Of a stretch of DNA of 60,000 bases, positions 49,899 through 60,000 are shown one piece after another. Made by a program: the position numbers and the translations under genes. A model generated the notes under the pieces. That model saw only the letters and a program-made list of their open reading frames with translations, had not been told where the DNA came from and ran no database searches. The DNA comes from Lineus longissimus. Taxonomy: Eukaryota; Nemertea; Pilidiophora; Heteronemertea; Lineidae. Every line of letters begins with the position of its first letter. Position 1 is the stretch's first letter. The stretch spans positions 436,001-496,000 of the forward strand of contig NC_088312.1 in NCBI RefSeq assembly GCF_910592395.1. The letters run 5' to 3'.

Positions 49899-50207
49899 AC
49901 ATTTAAAACGGCAAGAAATGGCTTTCCGTGGAAAGGTGTCCATTTTCTACAGTTTGATACCTCTGAGGACGATCTAGATGCCATGAGAAGGACAGTGGAG
50001 CTCAAACATGATAGCACAGATGTCAGCTTTTTAGCTGGGAATATGAATGAATATGATAGTTCAATAAGCTTAGGACTTATGACTTTTGTTTCCAAGAGAG
50101 AACGGTTAGCCTTTCCAACCTTCGTGAGGGGTGTACTGCTGACTGAGATTCAAGTATCCACAGAGATGGTGCGACAAATCCCTGGCCTTTCTCTCAATGT
50201 GACTGAG
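49899..50207 (+). CDS. Candidate internal exon of an unknown gene
   Basis: A 103-codon open segment sits between a good acceptor (CTTTGTTTCCAG, ending 49898) and a GAG|GTATCT donor, both phase 0. The translation is mixed and protein-like (for example FDTSEDDLDAMRRTVELKHD and FLAGNMNEYDSSISLGLMTF), hydrophilic, with no domain I can name. It lies on the same strand as the phase-linked exons at 50877-51454, but its donor phase does not join directly to them. If it belongs to the same gene, another exon or donor is missing. Confidence 0.35.
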
Positions 50208-50876
50208 GTATCTCTACCACAGTACATAATCTTATACGTAATATAATCGCTTCGATACAGTTGAGTCTAGCTGTCGGATGAACGTATATGATACCTTAGC
50301 AGTGAACGACAGAAGATTGGTACCTCTGTGGGCATTAGAAAGACGATCGGCTTCTTGAGACCCTAAAATAGACCGTTAGAACTCGATTTGTGGGAAGTGG
50401 AGAGTGCGTTAAGCCAGTAATGACAGTTACCATTTTGCATATCCAGGGTTCCGTTGCTGATAGAATGTGTGGGTTTCATAAAATACATTTTGAATAAGAC
50501 ATTCAGGAACAGTGTTGGCGTGGTTTTTGAAGCCAATACCAGTATTACTTTTCTGCCGTATAGTCAGGAAGCTGGAGCCCGTAGCATGACAAGTTAAGGT
50601 GTCCGCTAAACATGTTTGTTAATGCAACTGATTTTGGACATGTCTAAGAAATTCGACAGTTACAATCAGTTTTGGGGAGATCGTCGTTGCAGTCTAAAAT
50701 CAGTGAGTCACAACCAAATCATGAAATTAAAAAATGTTTAGAATTCGAAGCTTTTAATGCTGTGATCACTAAATTTTTACCCTTTTTTACTGTCTATTTC
50801 AAAGGAATGACTCGAACGTCTTACATTGATATATTCAACTGAGGTTAACCATTGTTTTTTCCTCTTATCGTTTCAG

Positions 50877-51454
50877 ATGGACTGGCAATTCGGACATTTA
50901 TTTGCCTTGATCATCATCTTCACAGAGAAGTTAAAGGTTCTGGGTAAGTAAGATATCTTGCTATTGAATACCAAATAAACTACTCGGATAGCCACTGATT
51001 TGATTGCTTTAAAGGGAACGACGAAGGTGGAACCCCAAACCTTCACCACCACGGCCACACCACCATGAAGCCACAAGCACGCAACGAGTAATACGATAGC
51101 AACTGTGGTTTATCTTAACTAAACACGTACATTACACACCACTTAAATATGGTATTGTGATTGACTGGTTATTTCTCCCATGGTGACGTTTTGCAAACAC
51201 AATGATATTTATGACGTTTGCACTGTGTTATTATTTTTAGGTCTCCTCTTCTGACTCAGAAATTGACATCCGATGTTTTTTGTCCGCTTTATTGTTCCAC
51301 CATAATACCCCGGTGTCAGGGAAATTACCTCCAATCGGTCCGTTTGATGTGGTTCAGTAATTTATATGTCGATAATGTCGCCGCATCATGCGTTGACATG
51401 AAAAGTGGATGTTTTATTCGTTTCTCACTACGGGACCAAACACCAGTTTACACG
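50877..51454 (+). CDS. Two phase-linked candidate exons of an unknown cysteine-containing protein
   Basis: Exon 50877-50943 follows a strong pyrimidine-rich acceptor (TTTTTTCCTCTTATCGTTTC then AG) and ends at G|GTAAGT. Exon 51241-51454 follows TTATTTTTAG and ends at ACG|GTAAAT. Read with entry phase 1, the first gives GLAIRTFICLDHHLHREVKG and leaves two bases that complete a Gly with the first base of the second exon. The second continues SPLLTQKLTSDVFCPLYCST and later VAASCVDMKSGCFIRFSLRD. No stop interrupts this reading. The CPxxC start and spaced cysteines suggest a secreted or extracellular module; a faint LCCL-like spacing is not enough for a call. No start or end exon was found. Confidence 0.35.
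51018..51066. repeat. Dispersed short repeat, copy 1
   Basis: ACGACGAAGGTGGAACCCCA followed by AACCTTCACCACCACGG is nearly repeated at 59186-59228. Here it lies inside the intron between the two candidate exons. See also the finding on this pair. Confidence 0.6.
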
Positions 51455-53627
51455 GTAAATCCTGATTTATACGCCAAGAAAAACTGCCATTGCGAAACAC
51501 TAAAAAATACTTAACAAAGATCGTACGTCCTTGAATGAAGACTTTCACGATCTTCTGGAAACAGTCTGTCTTTAGCAAAATGAAGGTTGCTTCAATTGCG
51601 AGTCACCATATGTGAGAAGAACCAGTTGTTTCGCATCGACTATTAACTGACACGCTCCTTAAGTGTCCAGAAAGTTGAAGCTGGCAAATGAATAGCAGAC
51701 ATTTAAGCCATGAGGCTATAATGTTATTTGAGAATAACTACAACACGCTCACAGACAAACCAAATGTGGTGCATTTATCCATAAATTCCCCAATGAGAAT
51801 CAATTCCAAGTCTCCTTCATTTCCTTTCATATCCTTAAGCAGTTTTGTCAATATCACTGAAGAGGCCACGATAAAATGTCTATAATTCTTCCAATAAAAA
51901 TGGCTGTTAAAATCCCATTGAAGGTTTTATGAGACAAAGAGAGACAAAGACCAACGATGGCAAGGTCCACAGAATGGCCCGAGGAGGACATCGTATCGTA
52001 TTGGCTGCAGTTGCAGAATATTCCGTTTCTCTCAATATTCCGCGATATCAGTAAACTTTGTGATGTGATGTGACGTCCTCATGTGGTAACAATCTGACCA
52101 ATGACCTGCCACCATTTCAAAAGTATATAAACATCAACAAGGACGACGCTGTCCCAACATACTGGGTACAATACTGGACATCCTCCAATATGCTGTTGAA
52201 TACCATTCACCTGAAGTAGCTACGCCGTGCCGTCTTAATCCAACTGATAGCATTACCTCTTACAGGTTATCAATATATACCTTTAGAGGGGCGGTTGTAA
52301 GACAGGCAGTTGCAAGTGATGTGTTCTTCAACCAATACAGAAAGTACGATGTATCATTAGTGAGTGCCGTTCAGGTAACAAGATTAACTCAATAATCGAA
52401 CACAGGTCGACAAGTGTCATGTACCAAAGATAAATGAACAAGTGAAAAAAAGCTTTGATCAACGATGAAGTTATGAGGAAAACCATCTCAAGCATCTCCC
52501 AAATGAAAGCCTGTCCTCGCCAAGTGCCAGTGTTTTCATGAGACACAACAACTCAATCGAAACTGGACAATTACAGAACGTTTCAGATAGCATCCACCAT
52601 TTCATATCAGCTGTTGGTACTACCGTGTAGGTTTCTCGCGCCATATGTATCATCAATTCTAATGACTTCACGGATATGAGGTGTCCAGCCCGAATTCATC
52701 AACAGTCCTGTTGGTCGTTCCGAGTTCAGAAAGTAGAATAAGATTTATGGTGCTGAGTAGAAGTGATATTGTATTTCTTTCTGAACAACTTTTGCTTTCG
52801 TGGACCGATACAATCTCATTCTATTAGACCCATGGGGGAAGAGAAAATGGCTACTGAATCATAGCACTGACCGGTGATGAAGCCGTTGATAAAAGTAAGA
52901 CCTAATTCCAAGGACCATGAACAACGCTTGAGCGAGAATTTACTCCCGCATTCTTGTTCCTCTGAATACTTCCAAACTTTTACGAGTCCCAGAGCTTGCA
53001 TCATTTCCTTCGTCTACCCCAGCATTTCATAATAGCTTGATTGTAGTTTTCTTTGAGAAAACGAAGCTTTTTCCGATCTCGATGGTTCAAAGCCAACAGA
53101 GACCAACAGATGCCTTACACGTCTGGAGGACAGTACCAGAACAGGACGATTTATACTTAACAGAAGGTGTTATATGTCATTCCCCTTCATTCAAGTCACG
53201 TATCACTCCCCATGACATCTGCGACCATAACCATCTCTCAAATGACACTCGTGGCAACCAATTTCGGTTGCAAGTATATTGAGGTAAACTTCATATGCAT
53301 GAAGGCCCTACGGCTGTATTTGTAAGTCTCATGCAATGCTCCTTCTTACCCTTAAGATTATTACTCTTGTGTTGCGAGAACAATAGTTGCAATAGCAATG
53401 ATGGTTCTTAATGCTGACACCCCGAGCGAAGCCGAACATAAGATACATCACCGACTTCAACATAATGACACAACTGCCATTACGGGAGCACCCGGGTGAC
53501 AACATCCATGGCCGTTTATTTTCGTCAGCGTCCAACCAACCACGCCGCCAGGACCGAAAGATCAAGAATCAATTGACAACTATTTCTGCCGAAGGTTAAT
53601 AAAGTAACTGCAGTTGTTGCCGTCCAG
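51455..53627. other. Intergenic or intronic, nothing recognised
   Basis: Short open frames only. If the candidate exons upstream belong to a real gene, this stretch may contain its continuation, but I found no exon with a recognisable domain and matching phase. Confidence 0.35.
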
Positions 53628-54053
53628 ACAGAGATTTTAAAGAACTGGCCATGGCCGCCAGATTATCAAGACAGATGTCAAAAGCTCTCGGCTGTGTGTT
53701 CTATGCAGTGTTTGCCAGCAACAGAACCCAAAACAGTTTACACCATGACAGCAAATGGGGGAAACGGACCACTTTGTCACACTGGAGATCAAGTGAATTG
53801 CCCACTAATACAATTCCCCGGCAATTCATCTTCCTCCGATATCCGGCAGTTATTGAGGACCATTGTCAGAGAAGGTTTCGCCGCAGACGAGAAGAGGAAT
53901 AGACTCGTCTGCTTTTGCTCACAATGGCAGGAGTTTTACAAACTGTGTCACAATCAAAGAAATCAGCTGTCCTATTCATCTGCCGAAGATGAAACAGTCA
54001 AGCCAGACAACACTGACCAGATTGAACTCACTTGGGAAAGGGGCTTGCAATAG
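53628..54053 (+). CDS. Candidate terminal exon, cysteine-rich, unknown
   Basis: An open frame enters after a CCGTCCAG acceptor-like site and runs to a TAG at 54051. An upstream in-frame stop is at 53574 and there is no early in-frame ATG, so it would need an upstream exon. The product reads ...NWPWPPDYQDRC..., CSMQCLPATEPKTVYTMTAN then GGNGPLCHTGDQVNC, and a hydrophilic tail. The W-x-W pair followed by CSxxC and ANGG...C resembles thrombospondin type-1 repeat spacing, but the CG.G and R.R features are missing, so this is only a hint. A pseudogene or chance open frame is possible. Confidence 0.3.
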   Translation, partial: TEILKNWPWPPDYQDRCQKLSAVCSMQCLPATEPKTVYTMTANGGNGPLCHTGDQVNCPLIQFPGNSSSSDIRQLLRTIVREGFAADEKRNRLVCFCSQWQEFYKLCHNQRNQLSYSSAEDETVKPDNTDQIELTWERGLQ

Positions 54054-55162
54054 TAGGCTGTATCAAGATCAAGATCAAAAATGTGCATTAGTACTAGTTA
54101 CGAAAGGTATAACCGACTGCAAAATCGGATCAACAGTTACCCCCACAATCTCATCTGAACACACATAAGGGTCTGAGATTACAGCACCTCTCCATACCAC
54201 TGCCAGCTTTGATGGGGACTTTTGACTTTCTATGGTCGGATGCCAAAACCAGCGAGCTAGCCTATTATTTTCTATCGCCACACCTGATTTTTACGACCAA
54301 ATAAATGCGCATACTGCATAAACACGTTACGCTGCAATCATGAGAGTGGAATAAGCGACAGCAACATTACAAGTCCAAGACCAGTCGCTTCTCCTGTGCT
54401 TTAAGATGGCCAAGACAGGATACATCAAATGGCAATGCATTTCTGAGCCGGAAGATTAGGCAGCTCATCATCGCACCAATTTCCCCCCATGCATTATTCA
54501 GGCATCTGTTGAATTTCTCCATCCGTATTGTCTGCTCATCTTTGAGTGGTGGGTGAACGGTCGCTGCCTATCTGATCCCGCCATCACATCAGAGATAAAT
54601 GGGATCCTCTCAGGCAAGTAACACACCCCGAGCATCGCCAATGGTACTGCCGCTCAGTGAATCTCGTACAGTTCACGGCGTCGAAATGAAGGATAGCTTC
54701 TCCCCTCATCAAGAAATCGAAGTGATCTGTGATGGGATTATCGCTGTCCAAATGCATCCCTGGTGACCGCTACTAAGGGAACTTTCATCTGTAGATCACA
54801 GAAAGTGAATGGTATGGCTCCCTCATTCGGTGGCCTCAAACTCCAAGCTTCGCCAGTGGTAACCGCCGCTACAGCAACCGTGTACATAATAGCGGCTCCG
54901 CAGTGAAGGGTAGCATGGCCCCTCATTGGGAGATGACAATGAGCCGTGAGGAGCTCACCTCAACCGTCACAAAAGCCAATTAACCTCTAACACTGGCATC
55001 TTTAGCGACAAACCCATCATCTCGCTGGCGGGAGGAATATGCGCTGCTGATGCCTCGGGGCCAGGGGATGAGGGGAAATCGAATGGAGATTGGATTGGTC
55101 ATGTTGGTTGATTAGTCCAATGCAACGGATGAAAAATATCTTATGAATCCAACATACAAGTA
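54054..55162. other. Intergenic, nothing recognised
   Basis: No gene, tandem repeat or transposon end is visible in this stretch before the MITE at 55163. Confidence 0.4.
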
Positions 55163-55466
55163 CAGTGGAACCCCGGTCGGCGACCACCCCGTTATGACGA
55201 CCAGGAATCGCCAGTCCCGAATGGTTTCCTCTCTAATTACCATTACAAGGCCCTCGGTAACACGACCACCCCGGTACCCAGACCACGACCACTGGATTGG
55301 GCGGTCCCAATGACCAAATTCACCCCTCTAACCCGACCAAAGGGCCGAATTGCCGTGAAAAGACGAATGCTGCCATGATTTCTGTTATTTTTTTCAGAAT
55401 TTTGAACTTATGGATAAGTGAGTGGTCGTGTTACCCAAGGTCGTGTTACCTTGCGTGTTACCACTG
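55163..55466. mobile_element. 304-bp TA-flanked MITE, pogo/Tc1-mariner-like
   Basis: The element begins CAGTGGAACCCCGGTCGG and ends GTGTTACCACTG, with TA immediately outside both ends (55161-55162 and 55467-55468). This fits a TA target duplication and the CAGT termini typical of pogo-type elements. Related subrepeats GGTAACACGACC / GGTCGTGTTACC occur near both ends, forming imperfect long inverted arms. There is no transposase frame, so it would be non-autonomous. The short open frames at 55297-55636 are incidental. Confidence 0.75.
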
Positions 55467-56040
55467 TATGTCGAGATCTTCATGCAAACCCACCAGCTAG
55501 TCAAAGAAATGGCATAAATAAGGCAATTGAGGAAGGTTTGAGCAAAAGGCGGGTGAAGAAACCTTATGTGTGCCTCCAGTTACTGATACTTACAACTGAC
55601 GGAGTAACAACAAACTGCACTCATTCAAACGTGTAAAGGAGCAGCGACAGTCTGAGCAAAGAAACAAATGTGAATCAGATCGGAATTGCGGTTCTGCCAA
55701 ATGTGATCAGAAGTAAAGAGGAGGATGTTAAAGAATTGAAGGCACAAGGAAGCAGACATGCTCAGAATACATCGGCAAATTATGGAGCGAATGGTGATCA
55801 CGATGGTGTTTTTCATGCAGTTCTATTGCATTCAGCGCACGTTGGTAGAATTGGCACGTGGGAGTAAAAGGTAAATGATCTGCCATCAAGGGTTGCCTTA
55901 CTGCCACTAGTGTGACACTTGAAGATGCCGGCGTAAAAAGGTGGTCGAATGCCAGTTTTGTTCAAATGTAATCAATGCAATTTCCATTTTCAGGCATATT
56001 GAAGCAAGGAATCACAGTACAATATTGCTCACTAGTCATA
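55467..56040. other. Spacer between the MITE and the 50-bp minisatellite
   Basis: Only short open frames; no feature supported. Confidence 0.4.
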
Positions 56041-56790
56041 TTCTATCTATGGCTAGGTTGGAACAAGGGCCGCGATCAAAGTAACACTGGCATTATCTAT
56101 GGCTAGGTTGGAGCAAGGGCCGCGATCAAAGTAACAAAGGCATTATCTATGGCTAGGTTGGAGCAAGGACCGCGATCAAAGTAACACTGGCGTTATCTAT
56201 GGCTAGGTTGGAGCAAGGGCCGCGATCAAAGTAACACTGGCATTATCTATGGCTAGGTTGGAGCAAGGGCCGCGATCAAAGTAACACTGGCTCTATCTAT
56301 GGCTAGGTTGGAGCAAGGGCCGCGATCAAAGTAACAAAGGCATTATCTATGGCTAGGTTGGAGCAAGGGCCGCGATCAAAGTAACACTGGCATTATCTAT
56401 GGCTAGGTTGGAGCAAGGGCCGCGATCAAAGTAACACTGGCTCTATCTATGGCTAGTTTTGAGCAAGGGCCGCGATCAAAGTAACACTGGCTCTATCTAT
56501 GGCTAGGTTGGAGCAAGGGCCGCGATCAAAGTAACACTGGCGTTATCTATGGCTAGGTTGGAGCAAGGACCGCGATCAAAGTAACACTGGCGTTATCTAT
56601 GGCTAGGTTGGAACAAGGGCCGCGATCAAAGTAACACTGGCGTTATCTATGGCTAGGTTGGAGCAAGGACCGCGATCAAAGTAACACTGGCGTTATCTAT
56701 GGCTAGGTTGGAACAAGGGCGGGGATCAAAGTAACACTGGCGTTATCTATGGCTAGGTTGGAGCAAGGACCGCGATCAAAGTAACACTGG
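56041..56790. repeat. 50-bp minisatellite, exactly 15 copies
   Basis: Units start every 50 bp from 56041 to 56741 and read (CA/CG/CT)TTATCTATGGCTAGG-like, then TTGGAGCAAGGGCCGCGATC, then AAAGTAACACTGG. A partial sixteenth unit (CGTTATC) follows. Variants are GAGCAAGGGC, GAGCAAGGAC, GAACAAGGGC, ACTGG/AAAGG and the opening dinucleotide. Copies 11-15 alternate GAGCAAGGAC and GAACAAGGGC, forming a 100-bp higher-order unit at the right end. It is non-coding, as no long frame crosses it. Confidence 0.95.
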
Positions 56791-59700
56791 CGTTATCCTC
56801 ATTCTTTAGTGATGCGTAAGCTCATTGTTATATTTTCCAGCGACGTTCCTCGTTATCACAGCCGGGAGAATAGCAAAAGTGATGGAGAGACATTGCATCG
56901 GTACCAATTAGATCAAAAGCAAGGAATTCCCTAATACTGCCACCATCTGCCGAAAAAAGTGTCCCTTGAATAGGCGCTGCGCTGAGAACGTTTTGAGCTA
57001 AATACAGTTTGTGTGCAGGGCCGGAGAAGCAAACATTAACCCCTGATTTCCTCAGGATGCTAATACTCGATTCTCTCATCACACAATATATTTTATCAAG
57101 CGCTGAAATGCCATTTAATAGTCTCTAGAATAAAATCTTTGAAACATTCATCACCTTCTTAAAATAAAATGTCTTTGATATTGAATCGATTGAAATTGAT
57201 GTGATTTTTTTCATTTCACGTTCTATATTGCTCACAACTGCATAGAATTCTTTGATATATTATACCCTTGTGAAGAGATAACGCACAAACTACAACTGAT
57301 GAGAATGCCTTCAGTTCCTCCACTTAATAGTATCATCATTAAATGATCTCATGATATGAATATTATCAGTTTTTTACTAAAGAATTGAAATTATGGTCTT
57401 CAAATTACAATTATTAGAAATACGAGCATTTCATTTTAGATGTAAAGCAATTTCGCTTGGATCGGTGTTTTTAACATTAAGCATACGAACTGTACGTCTA
57501 TGTCATAAGCGAATAACAGGGATTGGTCTTCTTCCATCAAACGTTTGATGATGTTAAAAGGTTTTTAACAAACAAGGAGAGAAGAGCAACGTTGATCATA
57601 GCTTTCCCAGACAAAAAGCAAGGATTTTGAGCCAAAGACCCAAGACCATCGTTGAGGATGCAATGACTGAAAACATTGAACTATTAAGCCAGCGTTGGTG
57701 TCTTAACTTCTTAACTTTAGCAACTGGGTGGGTCTAATGGGTGGGTCTAATGGGTGATTCCGATCTGTTCCGATACTCCGCGTCGACAGCGATGATTATG
57801 AAATCATCCACACATTAGTTGGTTGATGGGTCATGTGGGTCCCGATATCGCGAACAAATACTTAATATGATAAACGGGCTCATTCCCACTGGATGTTAGC
57901 CATGGCCACGGGGAAGACGTGTCATTTGTCTGGGCAAAATGGTTGAATTGAGCTCGTCGCTCTAATGAACCATAGCGTAAAGGCTAATTTCCTCATCTCA
58001 TGTCTTATAAATGGGACTCGCTCGACCGACCCTCGTAGCTGAGGCTAATATAGATGTGTCTCAATACAAAAGCCCTTAGCAGGGCAATGGCTAATTCGGC
58101 TCGGGGAATGACTCAATACAGACTCATTGGCCATAACCAAAGGCAACTCGAACGTGGTTGTCGCAGAATAGATGAACTTGAATGCTGTAAGGTGATGATG
58201 CGGTAACATATTAGTATCGATGGAATTCAGGCTCTGCTTCTCTAAATACTCCAGGCCTTGAGTTTTTCTTTAGACTAGTCTCCCCAGGTTATTTTGGAAC
58301 ATAATCATGATGCTTAATTGCATGTACCCCGTGACTTGATAATACATTAGGACTGCAAGATATCAATCCATCAACTCCCCGACTTTCACCACTCACCAAT
58401 CCAACTTTCAATCTGTCAATTTTTAAAACAATAACCCAGAGGTAAAAACAATCAGATAAAATGTACATGTATTATTTATCTGTGATCTAGAGATAATGGG
58501 ATTTCCCATAAGACCTTTCTTCTAAACCATCACATTTCATTGTGCAACCACATGCAATATATAAAAACCTGGAATGGGTAGAAAGAAGCAGAATGCCGCA
58601 TCTCTCTTGGTACGTGGCTGTCGTGCCGAGGAATGTAATAAGTAAAATATTGCATCAAAAGAAATAAAACGATTTAGCCATCATCTAGGAGATCGAGGAC
58701 CAGTCACACACACGTGCGGCCAATCTGCAGGATTTGATTAGAAGGACCTTGCAGGACCAATTAATCATTGGAGAATTCCAGAGTTAGGGAGTCGGTATCT
58801 AGCAGTGGCCAATATTGTTTCTGTAAGTACAAACCCCATGACCAAAAGGACATAGGTGTATAATGTTGAAATGCCACGGTAACCTCAGACTTCATGAGAA
58901 TAGAGAGACTTTGTGTATAGGCAAACCAAACAAGTTGGCTGTTCCGTTGTAATGACAAGCTACCCTAAGCTGAGAACCAACGACAATGCACGAGACGAAG
59001 TCTTAATGAAACGGCTGCGCCATGTAGAAAAGTCACTGACAAACTGAGCTGAGAATCAGACGAAAATGTAGAATTCCAATAGGATGCATCAAGAAAAGAT
59101 CGAAAACCTTTCATCTATTACAAAGACCAAGACAAAACTTAGAGGTCCTGAGTTCGCGGGGCAAACTCGGATTGTTTCAAAGGAGGACGACAAAGGTGGA
59201 ACCCCAAACCACCACCACCACCATGAAAGTGAAGAATTTAATATGGACGTATTAGAAAACTGCCAATATCGTTTCCGTTTTACAAAGCCTGATCCCAAGC
59301 CCTGTATCATGTCGAACGGTTACGGTCACCTAGCTAAGATTAGTTAGGTTTAGTGATATCATTGTATCTAGAAATTGCTAGTACCATTTCTTCTCATCAT
59401 TACAAAGACAATGACCAAAGGAGAAGGCTGTTGCATATCGACAGGGCCATTGTCGATTCAGCGGTAACCCAGACAAAATATCGATATCTTACCTCTTGGT
59501 ATCCTTCTCTACCCATCTCTGCTAATTACAAACACTAGGACACGGTCAACTCAACTGAGAATATACGAAGTGGATGGAATTATAAAAGTCTTTTTGATAT
59601 TATTGAGGACACGATGATAGTTATCGCTACTGACACATTTCTCTTCACCAAGATATACTATCCTGGCCGATTCTGCGGCACCCACAAAATGAATCGACAA

Positions 59701-60000
59701 TCCCAATAGACTCTGGGTATTCTAATAACCTGAACACGTATTACCTTAAATTGATGAAAATAAAACGCTCATTTGTCAATAAAGTAATAAAGTAATGGAA
59801 TTACCAGACGAATGACGAATCAGCCTCCGTCAAACGTGGCCGGCGTTCACATTGCTAATCATTCCACCACGAGAGCAACTCGTCAAAGCGACATCAATTC
59901 CTGATGGAAAAAGCAGCAATTGATTCAATTTGTGAGAAGGATACTTGGAGTACATTTCGAGGCGAGATAAGCGTCAAATGTTTATTTTGTTAGTGTGACA
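56791..60000. other. Right flank, no gene recognised
   Basis: Short open frames only. A small duplication GTGGGTCTAATGG lies near 57727-57755. A second copy of the dispersed GGTGGAACCCCAAACC sequence with a CAC run is at 59186-59228; the plus-strand frame across it (59084-59347) has a His run that comes from the repeat and is not taken as a gene. Confidence 0.4.

Noticed and set aside
51241-51454. Assignment of the cysteine-containing exon to the LCCL domain
   Set aside because: CPxxC and later spacing are suggestive, but the central IC and HAG core of LCCL is not present, so the family is left unnamed.
56041-56790. Regular 50-bp repeats that could be mistaken for a CRISPR array
   Set aside because: The units are contiguous with no variable spacers, and the window is metazoan; this is a minisatellite.
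59084-59347. 87-codon frame with five consecutive His
   Set aside because: The His run comes from a CAC simple repeat inside a dispersed sequence also found at 51018; nothing else supports coding.

Overview
The window looks like genomic DNA from an invertebrate animal, probably marine. Several genes are split by GT-AG introns, intergenic distances are long, minisatellites and short inverted-repeat transposons are present, and all recognisable proteins are metazoan families (class C and class A GPCRs, PAQR membrane receptors, a peroxisomal 2-hydroxyacid oxidase, an ankyrin/SOCS-box protein). TAGGCCTA and ATGTACAT-type words recur, as they do in several marine invertebrate genomes. I cannot assign a phylum. 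There is no sign of operons, CRISPR, phage or bacterial genes.

Layout. 2.1-4.8 kb (minus): the 5' two exons of a metabotropic-glutamate-receptor-like class C GPCR; the exon(s) for TM5-TM7 were not found. 12.4-13.5 kb (plus): a single-exon rhodopsin-like peptide-receptor-type GPCR. 14.3-17.1 kb (plus): a complete seven-exon glycolate/2-hydroxyacid oxidase gene. I joined it exon by exon; it gives 364 residues ending in a peroxisomal AKL tripeptide. 17.1-41.6 kb: a long gene-poor stretch with a 57-bp x 8 minisatellite, three copies of a hairpin MITE-like family and homopolymer runs. 41.6-45.0 kb: two single-exon PAQR (membrane progestin/adipoQ receptor) paralogues head to head. 45.4-47.8 kb (plus): an ankyrin-repeat/SOCS-box (ASB-type) protein with a likely upstream coding exon. 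49.9-54.1 kb (plus): exon-like open segments of unknown gene(s), two of them phase-compatible. 55.2-56.8 kb: a 304-bp TA-flanked MITE and a 50-bp x 15 minisatellite. The remainder to 60 kb shows nothing I can support.

The genes do not form one pathway. Three neighbouring loci encode seven-helix receptors, and the PAQR pair is clearly a local duplication. Exon boundaries are inferred from GT/AG signals, reading-phase agreement and family similarity recalled by eye; no alignment or transcript data were available.
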